Shown: one piece after another, positions 1 through 7,091 of the stretch
Position numbering within the stretch: the first letter of the stretch is position 1
Layout: every line of letters begins with the position of its first letter
NCBI GenBank assembly: GCA_934654475.1
Contig: CAKUFZ010000033.1
Coordinates: 1-16,459 of the forward strand
DNA: 16,459 nucleotides
Source: an uncultured Coriobacteriales bacterium
Lineage (GTDB): Bacteria > Actinomycetota > Coriobacteriia > Coriobacteriales > UMGS124
Direction: 5' to 3'
The notes under the pieces: generated by a model
Database searches by the model: none
Told to the model about the DNA's origin: nothing
What the model saw: the letters and a program-made list of their open reading frames with translations, nothing else
Made by a program: the position numbers and the translations under genes

Positions 1-6
1 GATAAG

Positions 7-52
7 AAAATCCCCGCCTTCCGGATGTTGCGTCCGAGGGGCGGGGATTTTT
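7..52. terminator. Bidirectional Rho-independent terminator
   Basis: Arms AAAATCCCCGCC (7-18) and GGCGGGGATTTT (40-51) pair perfectly. A further inner pairing CGGA/TCCG (22-25 with 33-36) closes a 7-nt loop. There is a T-run on the + strand (48-52) and a TTTTCTT run on the - strand, so the hairpin can stop transcription in both directions. It lies about 100 bp downstream of dut (-) and probably also ends a + strand gene lying left of the window. Confidence 0.85.
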
Positions 53-153
53 GTAACGATTTCTATCTTGCGCGTGCTGGCTGAGCGGTTCTTATTGCCA
101 GGCCATCCGCGCCGGGCGTTTTTTCTGCGCCCGCGTTCCCCCTGCGGCTGCCG

Positions 154-600
154 CTACCTCAGGCCGGTCGAGCCGAAGCCGCCCTCGCCGCGCTCGGTGG
201 CGTCGAGCTCGTCGACCTCCACAAGCTCGACGGCGGGCACGCGCTGCACCACGAGCTGCGCCACGCGCTCGCCGCGGGCGATGGTGATGGGCTCGTCGGT
301 GTCGGTGTTGATGGCGATGACCTTGAGCTCGCCGCGGTAGCCCGAGTCGACCAGGCCGGGCGTGTTCACGATGGACAGGCCCTTCTTGGCGGCCAGGCCG
401 CTTCGGGGCTGCACGAAGCCGGCGTAGCCTTCCGGAAGCGCGATGGCGACGCCCGTGGGGATCATGACGCGCCTCATCGGCTCGATGACGACGTCGACGG
501 CGCTGTAGAGGTCCAGACCCGCGTCGCCGGGGTTGGCGTAGCGGGGCAGGGGCAGCTCCTGGTCGAGCCTCTTGATCTTCACCTGGATGTCGAATGCCAT
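154..600 (-). CDS. dut: Deoxyuridine 5'-triphosphate nucleotidohydrolase (dUTPase)
   Basis: Hydrolyses dUTP to dUMP and pyrophosphate in the cytoplasm, keeping uracil out of DNA and supplying dUMP for thymidylate synthesis. All five motifs of the trimeric dUTPase family are visible in the 148-residue protein: DAGLDLYSA (26-34), PRSGLA (65-70), the motif 3 segment around 79-91 with catalytic Asp85 and the base-pocket Tyr88, RGERVAQLVV (109-118), and the C-terminal Gly-rich lid GGFGSTG (140-146). Length is normal and nothing is truncated. The ATG at 600 is chosen because AGAAGGG lies about 7 nt upstream of it; an ATG 24 nt further upstream (624) is in frame but has no comparable site. It diverges from the NADH dehydrogenase gene. 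Family assignment is certain. Confidence 0.95.
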   Translation of the reverse strand: MAFDIQVKIKRLDQELPLPRYANPGDAGLDLYSAVDVVIEPMRRVMIPTGVAIALPEGYAGFVQPRSGLAAKKGLSIVNTPGLVDSGYRGELKVIAINTDTDEPITIARGERVAQLVVQRVPAVELVEVDELDATERGEGGFGSTGLR

Positions 601-784
601 GGGTTTCCCTTCTTGTCGTGCCATGTGCGAGTTGCGGTGGTGCGTCTTGGCGCGTAATTGCTGGAGAACACGCTGTTATACCCTGCTGGGCCGAGCTGGA
701 TTCTGAAAAGGTGTAATCTACACGCTTCAAGGACTATATACCAGTATGGCGTCTGTGCACGCCCGTCTCTTAGGGAGAAACCAC
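601..784. promoter_or_regulatory. Divergent promoter region between dut and ndh with a palindrome
   Basis: This 184-bp region must carry the start signals of both divergent genes. A perfect inverted repeat GTGTA-atc-TACAC occupies 711-723 and is a candidate operator. On the + strand an AT-rich -10-like TATATA/TATACC sits at 735-742, just right of the palindrome. On the - strand TATAAC (complement of 675-680) could be a -10 for dut. No convincing -35 hexamer is seen for either, so the promoter positions are tentative. AGGGAG at 772-777 is the ndh ribosome binding site. Confidence 0.4.
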
Positions 785-2128
785 GTGAAGCGCATCCTCA
801 TCCTCGGCGGTGGTCTGAGCGGCTTCTATATCGCTCGTGACCTCGAGAAGAAGCTCCAAGATGGGGAGGCTCAGGTCACGCTCGTTGACATGCGCTCGGC
901 GTGCGTCTACCAGCCCTTCTTGGCCGAGGTCGCCTCGGGTGCCATCGAGCCCCGCCACATCGAGACGCCTTTCGCCATGCACCTGAAGAAGACGCGCATC
1001 GTGCGTGCCCGCGTCACCGCCATCAACGCCGCCGAGAAGCGCGTGGCTCTTGCCGATGTGCACGGCAACGCCTTCGAGCTCGAGGCCGACGCGCTTGTGG
1101 TCGCCCTGGGCGCCGTGACGCGCACGTTCCCCATTCCCGGCATTGCCGAGAACGCCGTGGGTCTCAAGGCGACCGAAGAGGCCGTCTACCTGCGCGACAA
1201 CCTCATCTCGAACCTCTCGTGCGCCGCGGAGCTCCCCAAGGGCTCGCCTGAGCGTACGCGCCTCATGACGCTCATCACCGTGGGCGGCGGCTTCTCGGGC
1301 ATGGAGGGCTTCGCCGAGCTCTTTGACCTCGCCTGCAAGATTTGCAAGAAAGATGCGCGCCTGGATCCCTCCGAGCTCAACTTCCACCTCATCGAGGCTG
1401 CCGAGAAGGTCTTCCCCGAGCTCACCGTGGCGCAGTCGAGCAAGGCGGTTGCCCACCTGGAGGCCCGCGGCGCCCACATTCACCTCAAGACCTGCGTCGA
1501 GAGCGCCCAGGACGGCCATGTCGTCACGTCCGACGGCGCCAGCTACGACGCTGCCTCCATCCTGTGGTGCGCCGGCGCCATGGCCAACCCCGTGCTCAAG
1601 AGCAGCGACCTGCCCCTTGAGCCGCGCGGTCGCGTCGTGTGCGGTGCCGACCTGCGCGTTCGTCGCGACGGCGAGGTGCTCGAGGGCATCTTTGCTGTGG
1701 GCGACTGCAGCTGCGTGCCCGACCTCACGGGCCACGGCCTGCCCGACGGTTCCTGCGCCCCCACCGCCCAGCATTCCATGCGTCAGAGCAAGGTCCTCAC
1801 GAAGAACCTGCTCATCTGGCTGCGCGGCGGCGAGATGGCTGAGTATCGCCATGAGAACGCCGGCATGGTGGCAGGCCTGGGCACCTCGTATGGCGCCTTC
1901 ACGAGCGGTGCCCTCACCAAGGGCGGCGCCAAGATTCGCTTCAACGGCTGGCTTGCCTGGATGGCTCACCGCGTCTACCACGGCCTCGCACTGCCCGGCT
2001 GGGAGCGCAAGTTCCGCGTGTGGGGCGACTGGACTGCCGGCCTTGTGTTCCGCCGCGACCTGTCCGACGTCATCGGCACGCGTGAGCCCCGCGCCTTCTT
2101 CGAAGAGTTCGCGGCCCGCGCGAAGTAG
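785..2128 (+). CDS. ndh: Type II NADH dehydrogenase (NDH-2), FAD-dependent
   Basis: Single-subunit, non-proton-pumping NADH:quinone oxidoreductase at the inner face of the membrane. The N terminus carries the FAD dinucleotide-binding fold GGGLSG (8-13). A second nucleotide fold VGGGFSGME (166-174) fits NADH binding. GIFAVGDC (301-308) is the FAD-ribityl contact motif, followed by the APTAQHS segment. The C-terminal region with LAWMAHRVYH resembles the amphipathic membrane anchor of NDH-2. The 447-residue length is usual. GTG 785 is chosen because AGGGAG (772-777) lies 7 nt upstream and the protein then begins directly with the Rossmann strand; ATG 746 is in frame but adds 13 unrelated residues. 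Family is sure; the quinone acceptor (menaquinone or dimethylmenaquinone) cannot be read from the sequence. Confidence 0.88.
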   Translation: MKRILILGGGLSGFYIARDLEKKLQDGEAQVTLVDMRSACVYQPFLAEVASGAIEPRHIETPFAMHLKKTRIVRARVTAINAAEKRVALADVHGNAFELEADALVVALGAVTRTFPIPGIAENAVGLKATEEAVYLRDNLISNLSCAAELPKGSPERTRLMTLITVGGGFSGMEGFAELFDLACKICKKDARLDPSELNFHLIEAAEKVFPELTVAQSSKAVAHLEARGAHIHLKTCVESAQDGHVVTSDGASYDAASILWCAGAMANPVLKSSDLPLEPRGRVVCGADLRVRRDGEVLEGIFAVGDCSCVPDLTGHGLPDGSCAPTAQHSMRQSKVLTKNLLIWLRGGEMAEYRHENAGMVAGLGTSYGAFTSGALTKGGAKIRFNGWLAWMAHRVYHGLALPGWERKFRVWGDWTAGLVFRRDLSDVIGTREPRAFFEEFAARAK

Positions 2129-2154
2129 GTTCGGCTCTTTGGCCATGGGTAGTT

Positions 2155-2184
2155 TTTAGGGAGCGCCCACTCATCGTATATACT
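2155..2184 (+). promoter_or_regulatory. Candidate promoter of the RHH-like gene
   Basis: A good -10 box TATACT lies at 2179-2184, with a weak -35 TTTAGG at 2155-2160 (18-bp spacer). A start about 7 nt after the -10 would leave a leader of roughly 30 nt containing GGGAG (2207-2211) before the GTG at 2220. The -35 match is poor. Confidence 0.45.
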
Positions 2185-2219
2185 TCCGTAACGAAATCAG
2201 CGAGACGGGAGTGCGAGCA

Positions 2220-2621
2220 GTGGGCGAAGAGCAGAAAGTCCAGGCAGATAAGGACGGCGCACCTCACAAGGGCAGGGGAGGAGCGCGCCCCGGCGCCGGC
2301 CGCAAGGCCAAGTGGGGCGAGAAGACCGTCGTCATGCGCGTGCCTGCGAGCATGCGCGAGGCGGTCGAGGAGTTCCTGAGCCTCAAGGCTCAGGGCATCG
2401 AGCTCGTGCGTGCCGACGAGGTGGCCGCACGCGTTGAGGCGGCTGCCCAGGCCGCGGCGCAGCCCACCCGTCTCGCCCTCGAGGAGCAGCCCGCACCTGT
2501 CGCGCCCGACGCGCCTGCAGCTCCCGCCAAGCCCAAGAAGCCGCGTGCCCCGCGCAAGAAGAAGACGCAGGACACCGGCATCGACCCCTCGCGCCAGGGA
2601 TCGCTTTTCGACCTGCTGTAA
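2220..2621 (+). CDS. Small basic RHH-like protein with C-terminal clamp-binding-like motif
   Basis: Not a named family I recognise. The 133-residue protein has four visible parts. A Gly/Arg segment RGGARPGAGRK (19-29) of the kind that heads many phage and plasmid DNA-binding proteins comes first. Next is VVMRVPASMREAVEEFL (37-53), which looks like the strand plus first helix of a ribbon-helix-helix domain. An Ala-rich helix and a Pro/Ala linker (66-103) follow, then a Lys/Pro/Ala tail like histone H1 (104-115). The protein ends in QGSLFDLL (126-133), where Q126, L129 and F130 fit the QxxLF beta-clamp-binding consensus. A DNA-binding role is likely; replication or nucleoid association is inference. 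GTG 2220 is preferred over GTG 2211 because GGGAG (2207-2211) is 8 nt upstream. It stands alone and converges on the MTA/SAH nucleosidase gene. Confidence 0.75.
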   Translation: MGEEQKVQADKDGAPHKGRGGARPGAGRKAKWGEKTVVMRVPASMREAVEEFLSLKAQGIELVRADEVAARVEAAAQAAAQPTRLALEEQPAPVAPDAPAAPAKPKKPRAPRKKKTQDTGIDPSRQGSLFDLL

Positions 2622-2635
2622 TGATGTGATTCGGC

Positions 2636-2655
2636 GGCGCGCGCATGCGCGCGCC
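2636..2655. repeat. Perfect 20-bp palindrome with alternating purine-pyrimidine tract
   Basis: GGCGCGCGCATGCGCGCGCC is identical to its reverse complement, and 18 of its bases (2637-2654) alternate purine and pyrimidine, the pattern that favours Z-DNA or cruciform extrusion under negative supercoiling. It occupies the 56-bp gap between two convergent genes. No proper T-run follows on either strand, so it is not a standard intrinsic terminator. Confidence 0.7.
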
Positions 2656-2677
2656 CAGAGCGCCTCGTTTTGGCAGG

Positions 2678-3391
2678 CTACAGACCTGCGCGGCAGAGCT
2701 CCTCCACCACGGCGGCGCAGCGCATGGCGCTGGAGGTCTCGAACTCGGGGTCGGTCATCTCGGCCGAGCCGTCGGCCTTGTCGGAGATGGCACGCACTAC
2801 GGCGTAGGGCACGCCGTTCACATGGCACGCATGGGCGATGGCAGCGCCTTCCATCTCGCAGCACATGCCGCCGAACTCCTGGGCCAGGCGCTCCTTTGCC
2901 TGCGAGGAGGCGATGAACTGGTCGCCCGAGACGACGCGGCCCGCGAACACGCGCACGTCGGGTGCGGCGAGCGCGGCGGCATGTTCGATGGCGACGCGCA
3001 GGGTGGGGTCGGCGGGGAAGGCCAGGCAGTCCATGCCGGGGAGCTGGCCGGGCTCGTAGCCCCAGGGTGTGACGTCCACGTCATAGTAGAGAGCGTCGGT
3101 GCTCACCACGAGGTCGGCGATGTCGATCTGCGCGTCGAGCGAGCCTGCCACGCCCGTGTTCACGATGTGCGTTACGCCGTACAGGTCGCACATGGCCTGC
3201 ACACACATGCCGGCCGACACCTTGCCGACGCCGCACTTGGCAATGACGACCGGCATGCCGGCGAGCGTGCCCTCGCAGAAGCGCATACCTGCACGCTCGC
3301 TGAGTACGGCGTCTTGCGTGTGGTCCATGAGGGTGGCGACCTCCACGTCCATGGCGCCGATGATACCGAGCTTGACCTGCTTGTTCTCCAT
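2678..3391 (-). CDS. mtnN: 5'-methylthioadenosine/S-adenosylhomocysteine nucleosidase
   Basis: Cleaves the glycosidic bond of MTA, SAH and 5'-deoxyadenosine, releasing adenine, and so removes inhibitory by-products of SAM-dependent reactions. The 237-residue length is typical. Family landmarks are GIIGAMDVEV (9-18) with catalytic Glu17, CGVGKVSAG (53-61), NTGVAG (78-83), SGDQFI (155-160), the CEMEG ribose-binding motif with Met180 and Glu181, and RAISDKAD with the general acid Asp204. The start ATG at 3391 has AAGGA about 7 nt upstream. It has its own 131-bp upstream gap, so it is probably transcribed apart from the thioesterase gene, though both point the same way. Confident call. Confidence 0.95.
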   Translation of the reverse strand: MENKQVKLGIIGAMDVEVATLMDHTQDAVLSERAGMRFCEGTLAGMPVVIAKCGVGKVSAGMCVQAMCDLYGVTHIVNTGVAGSLDAQIDIADLVVSTDALYYDVDVTPWGYEPGQLPGMDCLAFPADPTLRVAIEHAAALAAPDVRVFAGRVVSGDQFIASSQAKERLAQEFGGMCCEMEGAAIAHACHVNGVPYAVVRAISDKADGSAEMTDPEFETSSAMRCAAVVEELCRAGL

Positions 3392-3522
3392 TTTGCTTCC
3401 TTTCGGGAGTGTGCTTTCGATTCCGTTACAAATTTGAGGGCCAGGTGTTTCGTGTGTCTTCGCTGGCCTGATCCGCCTGGGCCACCCGCACTGCTTGGCC
3501 CCCCTGGGCTCCCTGTCCCGCC

Positions 3523-3960
3523 CTAGCGGGCCTCGTTCTTCGCCAACTCTTCCTTGAGCGCCGCGTCAAAGGCCGGCAGCTCCCTGTCTACGCGCATGGG
3601 GCGCCCCTGCGGGTTCACGAAGCAATGCTGCGAGGTGCCCGTGAACACCACGCGGCTGCGTCCCGTCTCAGGGTCGACCTTGCTCATGGTGTAGGCAAAC
3701 GTCGAGCGCACGCCCGTGTATTCGGCGAGGCTTACCACGATGGACACGCGGTCCTCGAAGGTGGTGGGCTTCTTGTACGAGCATTCCACGCCCAACACGG
3801 GAGAGGTGATGCCCTCGTCCTCGAGCCGCGCGAAGTTCCAGCCAATCTGGTCCAGGTAGTCCACGCGCGCCTCCTCCATCCAACGTATGTAGTTGGAGTG
3901 GTGCGTGATGCCCATGCGGTCGGTCTCGTAATAGGCGACGCGGTGAATATACGGGGTCAT
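3523..3960 (-). CDS. Acyl-CoA thioesterase, 4HBT/YbgC-like hotdog fold
   Basis: Hotdog-fold thioesterase expected to hydrolyse an acyl-CoA or aryl-CoA thioester in the cytoplasm. The 4-hydroxybenzoyl-CoA thioesterase signature YYETDRMGITHHSNY runs from residue 10 to 24 and holds the catalytic Asp14; FTGTSQHCFVN (106-116) is the conserved central strand. The protein is about 145 residues, as usual for the family. The ATG at 3960 places the start where family members begin; an in-frame ATG at 3999 would add 13 residues but has no visible ribosome binding site, while a weak AGGCAGG lies about 10 nt before 3960. The gap downstream (3392-3522) has only short inverted repeats (for example GGGCCA/TGGCCC, 3479-3501) and no clear T-run. 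The natural substrate is not evident. Confidence 0.88.
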   Translation of the reverse strand: MTPYIHRVAYYETDRMGITHHSNYIRWMEEARVDYLDQIGWNFARLEDEGITSPVLGVECSYKKPTTFEDRVSIVVSLAEYTGVRSTFAYTMSKVDPETGRSRVVFTGTSQHCFVNPQGRPMRVDRELPAFDAALKEELAKNEAR

Positions 3961-4101
3961 GAAGCTGGTACCTGCCTGTCTCTTGATGGCGTGCGACATC
4001 CAGCGAGGCGCGTGCCGCGCGGGATGCGTCTTGTGGGACCCATTTTATCCGTGTCGGGCATACAATCGTCCCCATACAGCAAAATGACTCAAGGAGCCTA
4101 G

Positions 4102-6033
4102 ATGCCCACCATGCAAGATGCCCGCGCCGCCCTCAAGGAGCGGTTCGGTTACGACGACTTCCGTCCCAACCAGCGCGACCTGGTGGAACAGGTGCTTGTC
4201 GGCCGCGACGTGCTCGGCGTCATGCCCACCGGCGCCGGCAAGTCGGTGGTCTACCAGATACCCGCGCTGCTGCTGCCGGGGCTCACGCTTGTGGTGTCCC
4301 CGCTCATCTCGCTTATGAAAGACCAGGTAGCAGGCTTGGAGCAAGCCGGGATTCCCGCCGCATGCGTCAACAGCACCCAAAGCGCCGACGAGCAGGCCCG
4401 GGCCTTTTCGCGTGCCTTGTCGGGCGACGTGAAGCTGCTCTACGTGGCACCCGAGCGCCTCTCCACGCCACGCATGGCCGAGCTTGCCCAGGCCGCGCGC
4501 ATCTCGCTCGTGGCCGTGGACGAGGCGCACTGCGTGTCGCAGTGGGGGCAGGACTTCCGCCCCGACTATCGCGCCATCGCCGGGTTCGTGGAGGGTCTGC
4601 CCGCCCGCCCCGCCGTGGCCGCCCTCACGGCGACCGCCACCGAGGAGGTGCGCCGCGACATCGTGGACGCCCTCGAGCTGCGCGACCCCTTCGTGCTCGT
4701 GGGCGGTTTCGACAGGCCGAACCTCTATTTCGGAGTGGAGCGCCCTGAGCCGCGTGACAAGGACCGCACGCTTCTGCGTCTCGTCGCGGCCCGTGCCGCA
4801 AAGCGCGACGCCGCAGGTCAAGTGGGGCAGTTCGGCCAGACGGGCATCGTGTATTGCTCCACGCGCAAAGCCGTGGAGCACGTCTGCGAGCTGCTGTGGC
4901 AGGAGGGTTTTGCCTCCACGCGCTATCACGCGGGCCTTTCCCCTGAGGAGCGTCATGCCAACCAGGAGGAGTTCCTCTACGACCGGGCAAACGTGATGGT
5001 GGCCACCAACGCCTTCGGCATGGGCATCGACAAGTCCAACGTCGGCTTTGTCATCCACTACAACATGCCGTCTGACCTCGAAGGATACTATCAGGAGGCG
5101 GGGCGTGCGGGACGCGACGGGTCGGCTGCCGACTGCATCCTCATCTACAACAAGAAGGATGTGCAGACCTGCCAGTTCCTCATCGACCGCAGTCGAGATG
5201 AGCTTGAGTCGGGCGGCTGCGACCCCGAGACGGCCGACCTGCTGTATGCGCGGGACTGCGAGCGCCTCAAGAAGATGACGCTCTACTGCACCACGACCGA
5301 CTGTTTGCGCTCGTACCTGCTGCGATACTTCGGCCAGACCGACACGCCCTTCCGCTGCGAGCATTGCTCCAACTGCTCGACCGACGTGGAGGAGCAGGAC
5401 GCCACCGTGGAGGCGCAGAAGGTCGTGAGCTGCGTGCTGCGCATCGCAGGGCTGGGCCGCACGGCCGGCAAGTCCACGGTCGTCGACGTGCTGCGCGGCT
5501 CGCATGCCCAGCGCATCATGGAGGCGGGCTATGACGGCCTCTCTACCTGGGGCATCATGTCTGACGTGAGCACCCAGCGCGTGCGTTTCGTGCTCGACTC
5601 CCTTGAGGAGGCGGGCCTGCTGGCAGTCACGCCGGGGCAGTATCCCACGGTCTACGTCACCGAGGCGGGCCGGCAGTGGCTCCTGCGCGACAAGACCCCC
5701 TATCTGCTCAAAGTGCCCAAGCGCATGCGTGCCAACGCCGCCCCCGACCGGGAGGTCACGGGCTCCAAGGGCTCGACGTTCGGGCGCGGCGGCGCTGCCG
5801 TGGCGGACGACATCGACGAGGAGCTGTTCGAGCGCTTGCGTGCGCTGCGCGCGAACATTGCCCGCGAGGAAGGCGTGCCGGCCTATATCGTGTGCAACAA
5901 CGCAACGCTTGCCGACATGACGCGCAAACGTCCGGCCGACCTCGACGAGCTGCTCGAGGTGCAGGGTGTGGGCCAGGCCAAGGCCGCCCGCTTCGGCCAG
6001 CGCTTCCTGGACTGCATCGCAGGCAGGGAGTAG
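4102..6033 (+). CDS. recQ: ATP-dependent DNA helicase RecQ
   Basis: 3'-5' superfamily 2 DNA helicase in recombination and stalled-fork repair. In the 643-residue protein the order is: helicase core with Walker A MPTGAGKS (41-48), DEAH box (140-143), LTATAT motif III (175-180), ATNAFGMGID (301-310) and arginine-finger motif QEAGRAGRDG (331-340). The zinc-binding domain follows with ligands Cys401, Cys419, Cys422 and Cys425, then a winged-helix RQC region (about 430-530), and an HRDC domain at the C terminus (about 573-640). The core has a small Gln/Gly-rich insertion near 238-247. AAGGAG (4091-4096) lies 5 nt before the ATG at 4102. The 102-bp gap to the divergent thioesterase ORF contains TACAAT (4061-4066) as a possible -10, without a clear -35. 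All key residues are present. Confidence 0.96.
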   Translation: MPTMQDARAALKERFGYDDFRPNQRDLVEQVLVGRDVLGVMPTGAGKSVVYQIPALLLPGLTLVVSPLISLMKDQVAGLEQAGIPAACVNSTQSADEQARAFSRALSGDVKLLYVAPERLSTPRMAELAQAARISLVAVDEAHCVSQWGQDFRPDYRAIAGFVEGLPARPAVAALTATATEEVRRDIVDALELRDPFVLVGGFDRPNLYFGVERPEPRDKDRTLLRLVAARAAKRDAAGQVGQFGQTGIVYCSTRKAVEHVCELLWQEGFASTRYHAGLSPEERHANQEEFLYDRANVMVATNAFGMGIDKSNVGFVIHYNMPSDLEGYYQEAGRAGRDGSAADCILIYNKKDVQTCQFLIDRSRDELESGGCDPETADLLYARDCERLKKMTLYCTTTDCLRSYLLRYFGQTDTPFRCEHCSNCSTDVEEQDATVEAQKVVSCVLRIAGLGRTAGKSTVVDVLRGSHAQRIMEAGYDGLSTWGIMSDVSTQRVRFVLDSLEEAGLLAVTPGQYPTVYVTEAGRQWLLRDKTPYLLKVPKRMRANAAPDREVTGSKGSTFGRGGAAVADDIDEELFERLRALRANIAREEGVPAYIVCNNATLADMTRKRPADLDELLEVQGVGQAKAARFGQRFLDCIAGRE

Positions 6034-6124
6034 GGCGCGGGCCGTACGGTGTCGCCACCCGATTCCATTCGAGCCGCTTGCGGCACGCGTGCCCGCCTCG
6101 CGATTGGCTGGCGCGTACATGGGT

Positions 6125-6161
6125 TATACTTATCGGCAAAATGTCTCTCTTCAGTGAGGAG
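6125..6161 (+). promoter_or_regulatory. -10 box and ribosome binding site that decide the DegV start
   Basis: TATACT (6125-6130) is a strong -10 box. A possible -35 TTGGCT (6104-6109) is 15 bp upstream, which is short. Transcription would begin near 6137, only a few bases before the in-frame ATG at 6141, so that ATG would be almost leaderless. AGTGAGGAG (6153-6161) is an excellent Shine-Dalgarno sequence placed 6 nt before TTG 6168. Just upstream lies a perfect 12-bp palindrome GGCACGCGTGCC (6082-6093) with no T-run. Confidence 0.6.
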
Positions 6162-6167
6162 CTTACT

Positions 6168-7034
6168 TTGTTCGCAATTGTTCTTGATTCCACGAGCGCC
6201 ACGCCCACCCCGCGCCTGAAGGAACAGGGCGTCTCCGTTGTGCCCCTCACCGTGCGCTTTGGCGAGGAGGAGTACATCGACGGCGAGACCATGCTGCCCG
6301 AGGAGTTCTTCCGCCGCATGGCCGAGTACCTGCCCCAGGGCCTTCCCAAGACGTCGTGCCCCGCGCCGGGCAAGTTCGAGCAGGCGTTTCGCGCCGCGGC
6401 CGAGGGCTGCGAGGGCGTCATCTGCATCACGCTGAGCTCCGGTGTGTCCGACACGCACCATTCGGCCTGCATGGCGGCCGACATCTGCGCCCAGGACGGC
6501 ATCAAGGTCGAGGTCATCGACTCCCTTGCCGTGCAGGAGGGCAACTCGCTCATGTGCGAGAAGGCCATCCGCATGCGCGACAAGGGCGCTACCCTCGAGG
6601 AGGCCGCCGCGCACATGCGCCGCATGGCCCAGGAGATTCAGACTATCGTGGCCCTCAACCAGCTCGACAACCTCGTCAAGGGCGGCCGCATCGGCAAGGC
6701 CGCCGGCGTGGCCGCCGGCCTGCTCAACCTCAAGCCGATCCTGGCCCTCGACAAGCCCGACGGCGTCATCGAGACGGTCACGAAGTCGCGCGGCGTGAAG
6801 GGCCTGCTCAAGGACTGCGCCGCTTACGTGAAGTCCATCGAGGAGAAGCAGGGCCCGTGCGAGGTGCGCTTCAGCCACTCCAACGCCCTCGACCGCGTCG
6901 ATGCGTTCAAGGCGGCCTTTGACGCCGCTGGCGTTGCCTACAATCCCGAGCCCAGCTGGATGGGCCCGGTCATCGGCACCTACACCGGCGAGAACGCCGT
7001 CGTTATCACCACGTGCCCCAAGGAGCTGCTCTAG
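6168..7034 (+). CDS. DegV family (FakB-like) fatty-acid-binding protein
   Basis: DegV proteins bind one fatty acid in a closed pocket; FakB members present it to a kinase (FakA) for phosphorylation and entry into phospholipid synthesis. The 288-residue protein begins with the usual strand IVLDSTS (4-10). It has the carboxylate-binding TS pair at 62-63 in LPKTSCPAPGKF, the SSG loop at 90-92, the NLVKGGRIGK segment (168-177), KPIL (189-192) and the C-terminal IGTYTGENAV (269-278), all diagnostic. The TTG start is chosen from the spacing of GTGAGGAG and gives the usual family N terminus; ATG 6141 is the alternative (9 extra residues). One loop reads SSGVSDT where many members have SSGLSGT. No FakA gene is in the window, so involvement in fatty acid activation is inference. 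Confidence 0.9.
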   Translation: MFAIVLDSTSATPTPRLKEQGVSVVPLTVRFGEEEYIDGETMLPEEFFRRMAEYLPQGLPKTSCPAPGKFEQAFRAAAEGCEGVICITLSSGVSDTHHSACMAADICAQDGIKVEVIDSLAVQEGNSLMCEKAIRMRDKGATLEEAAAHMRRMAQEIQTIVALNQLDNLVKGGRIGKAAGVAAGLLNLKPILALDKPDGVIETVTKSRGVKGLLKDCAAYVKSIEEKQGPCEVRFSHSNALDRVDAFKAAFDAAGVAYNPEPSWMGPVIGTYTGENAVVITTCPKELL

Positions 7035-7091
7035 CCCCGAGAGGCACGTCTCGTACTCACATGCGTTTCCGACTTGATGGGGAGATTCGCC

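Noticed and set aside
113..133. Inverted repeat CGGGCG/CGCCCG with six T in its loop, between the first terminator and dut
   Set aside because: The T-run is in the loop, not after the stem, so it does not work as an intrinsic terminator; 6-bp GC stems are expected by chance here.
770..2146. A 458-codon open frame on the - strand opposite ndh
   Set aside because: No recognisable motif, no ribosome binding site, and composition that mirrors the real gene.
3961..3999. Longer start of the thioesterase
   Set aside because: No ribosome binding site before 3999, and the 13 added residues are outside the family domain. It is kept only as an alternative.
4045..6120. A 691-codon open frame on the - strand opposite recQ
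   Set aside because: It lies antisense to a complete, motif-verified RecQ. Its product is His/Ala/Arg/Gly-rich without domain order, the typical mirror of a GC-rich coding strand.
5676..6140. Upstream extension of the DegV frame into recQ
   Set aside because: The frame is open by chance; the extension overlaps the recQ HRDC region, and the family N terminus begins at 6168.
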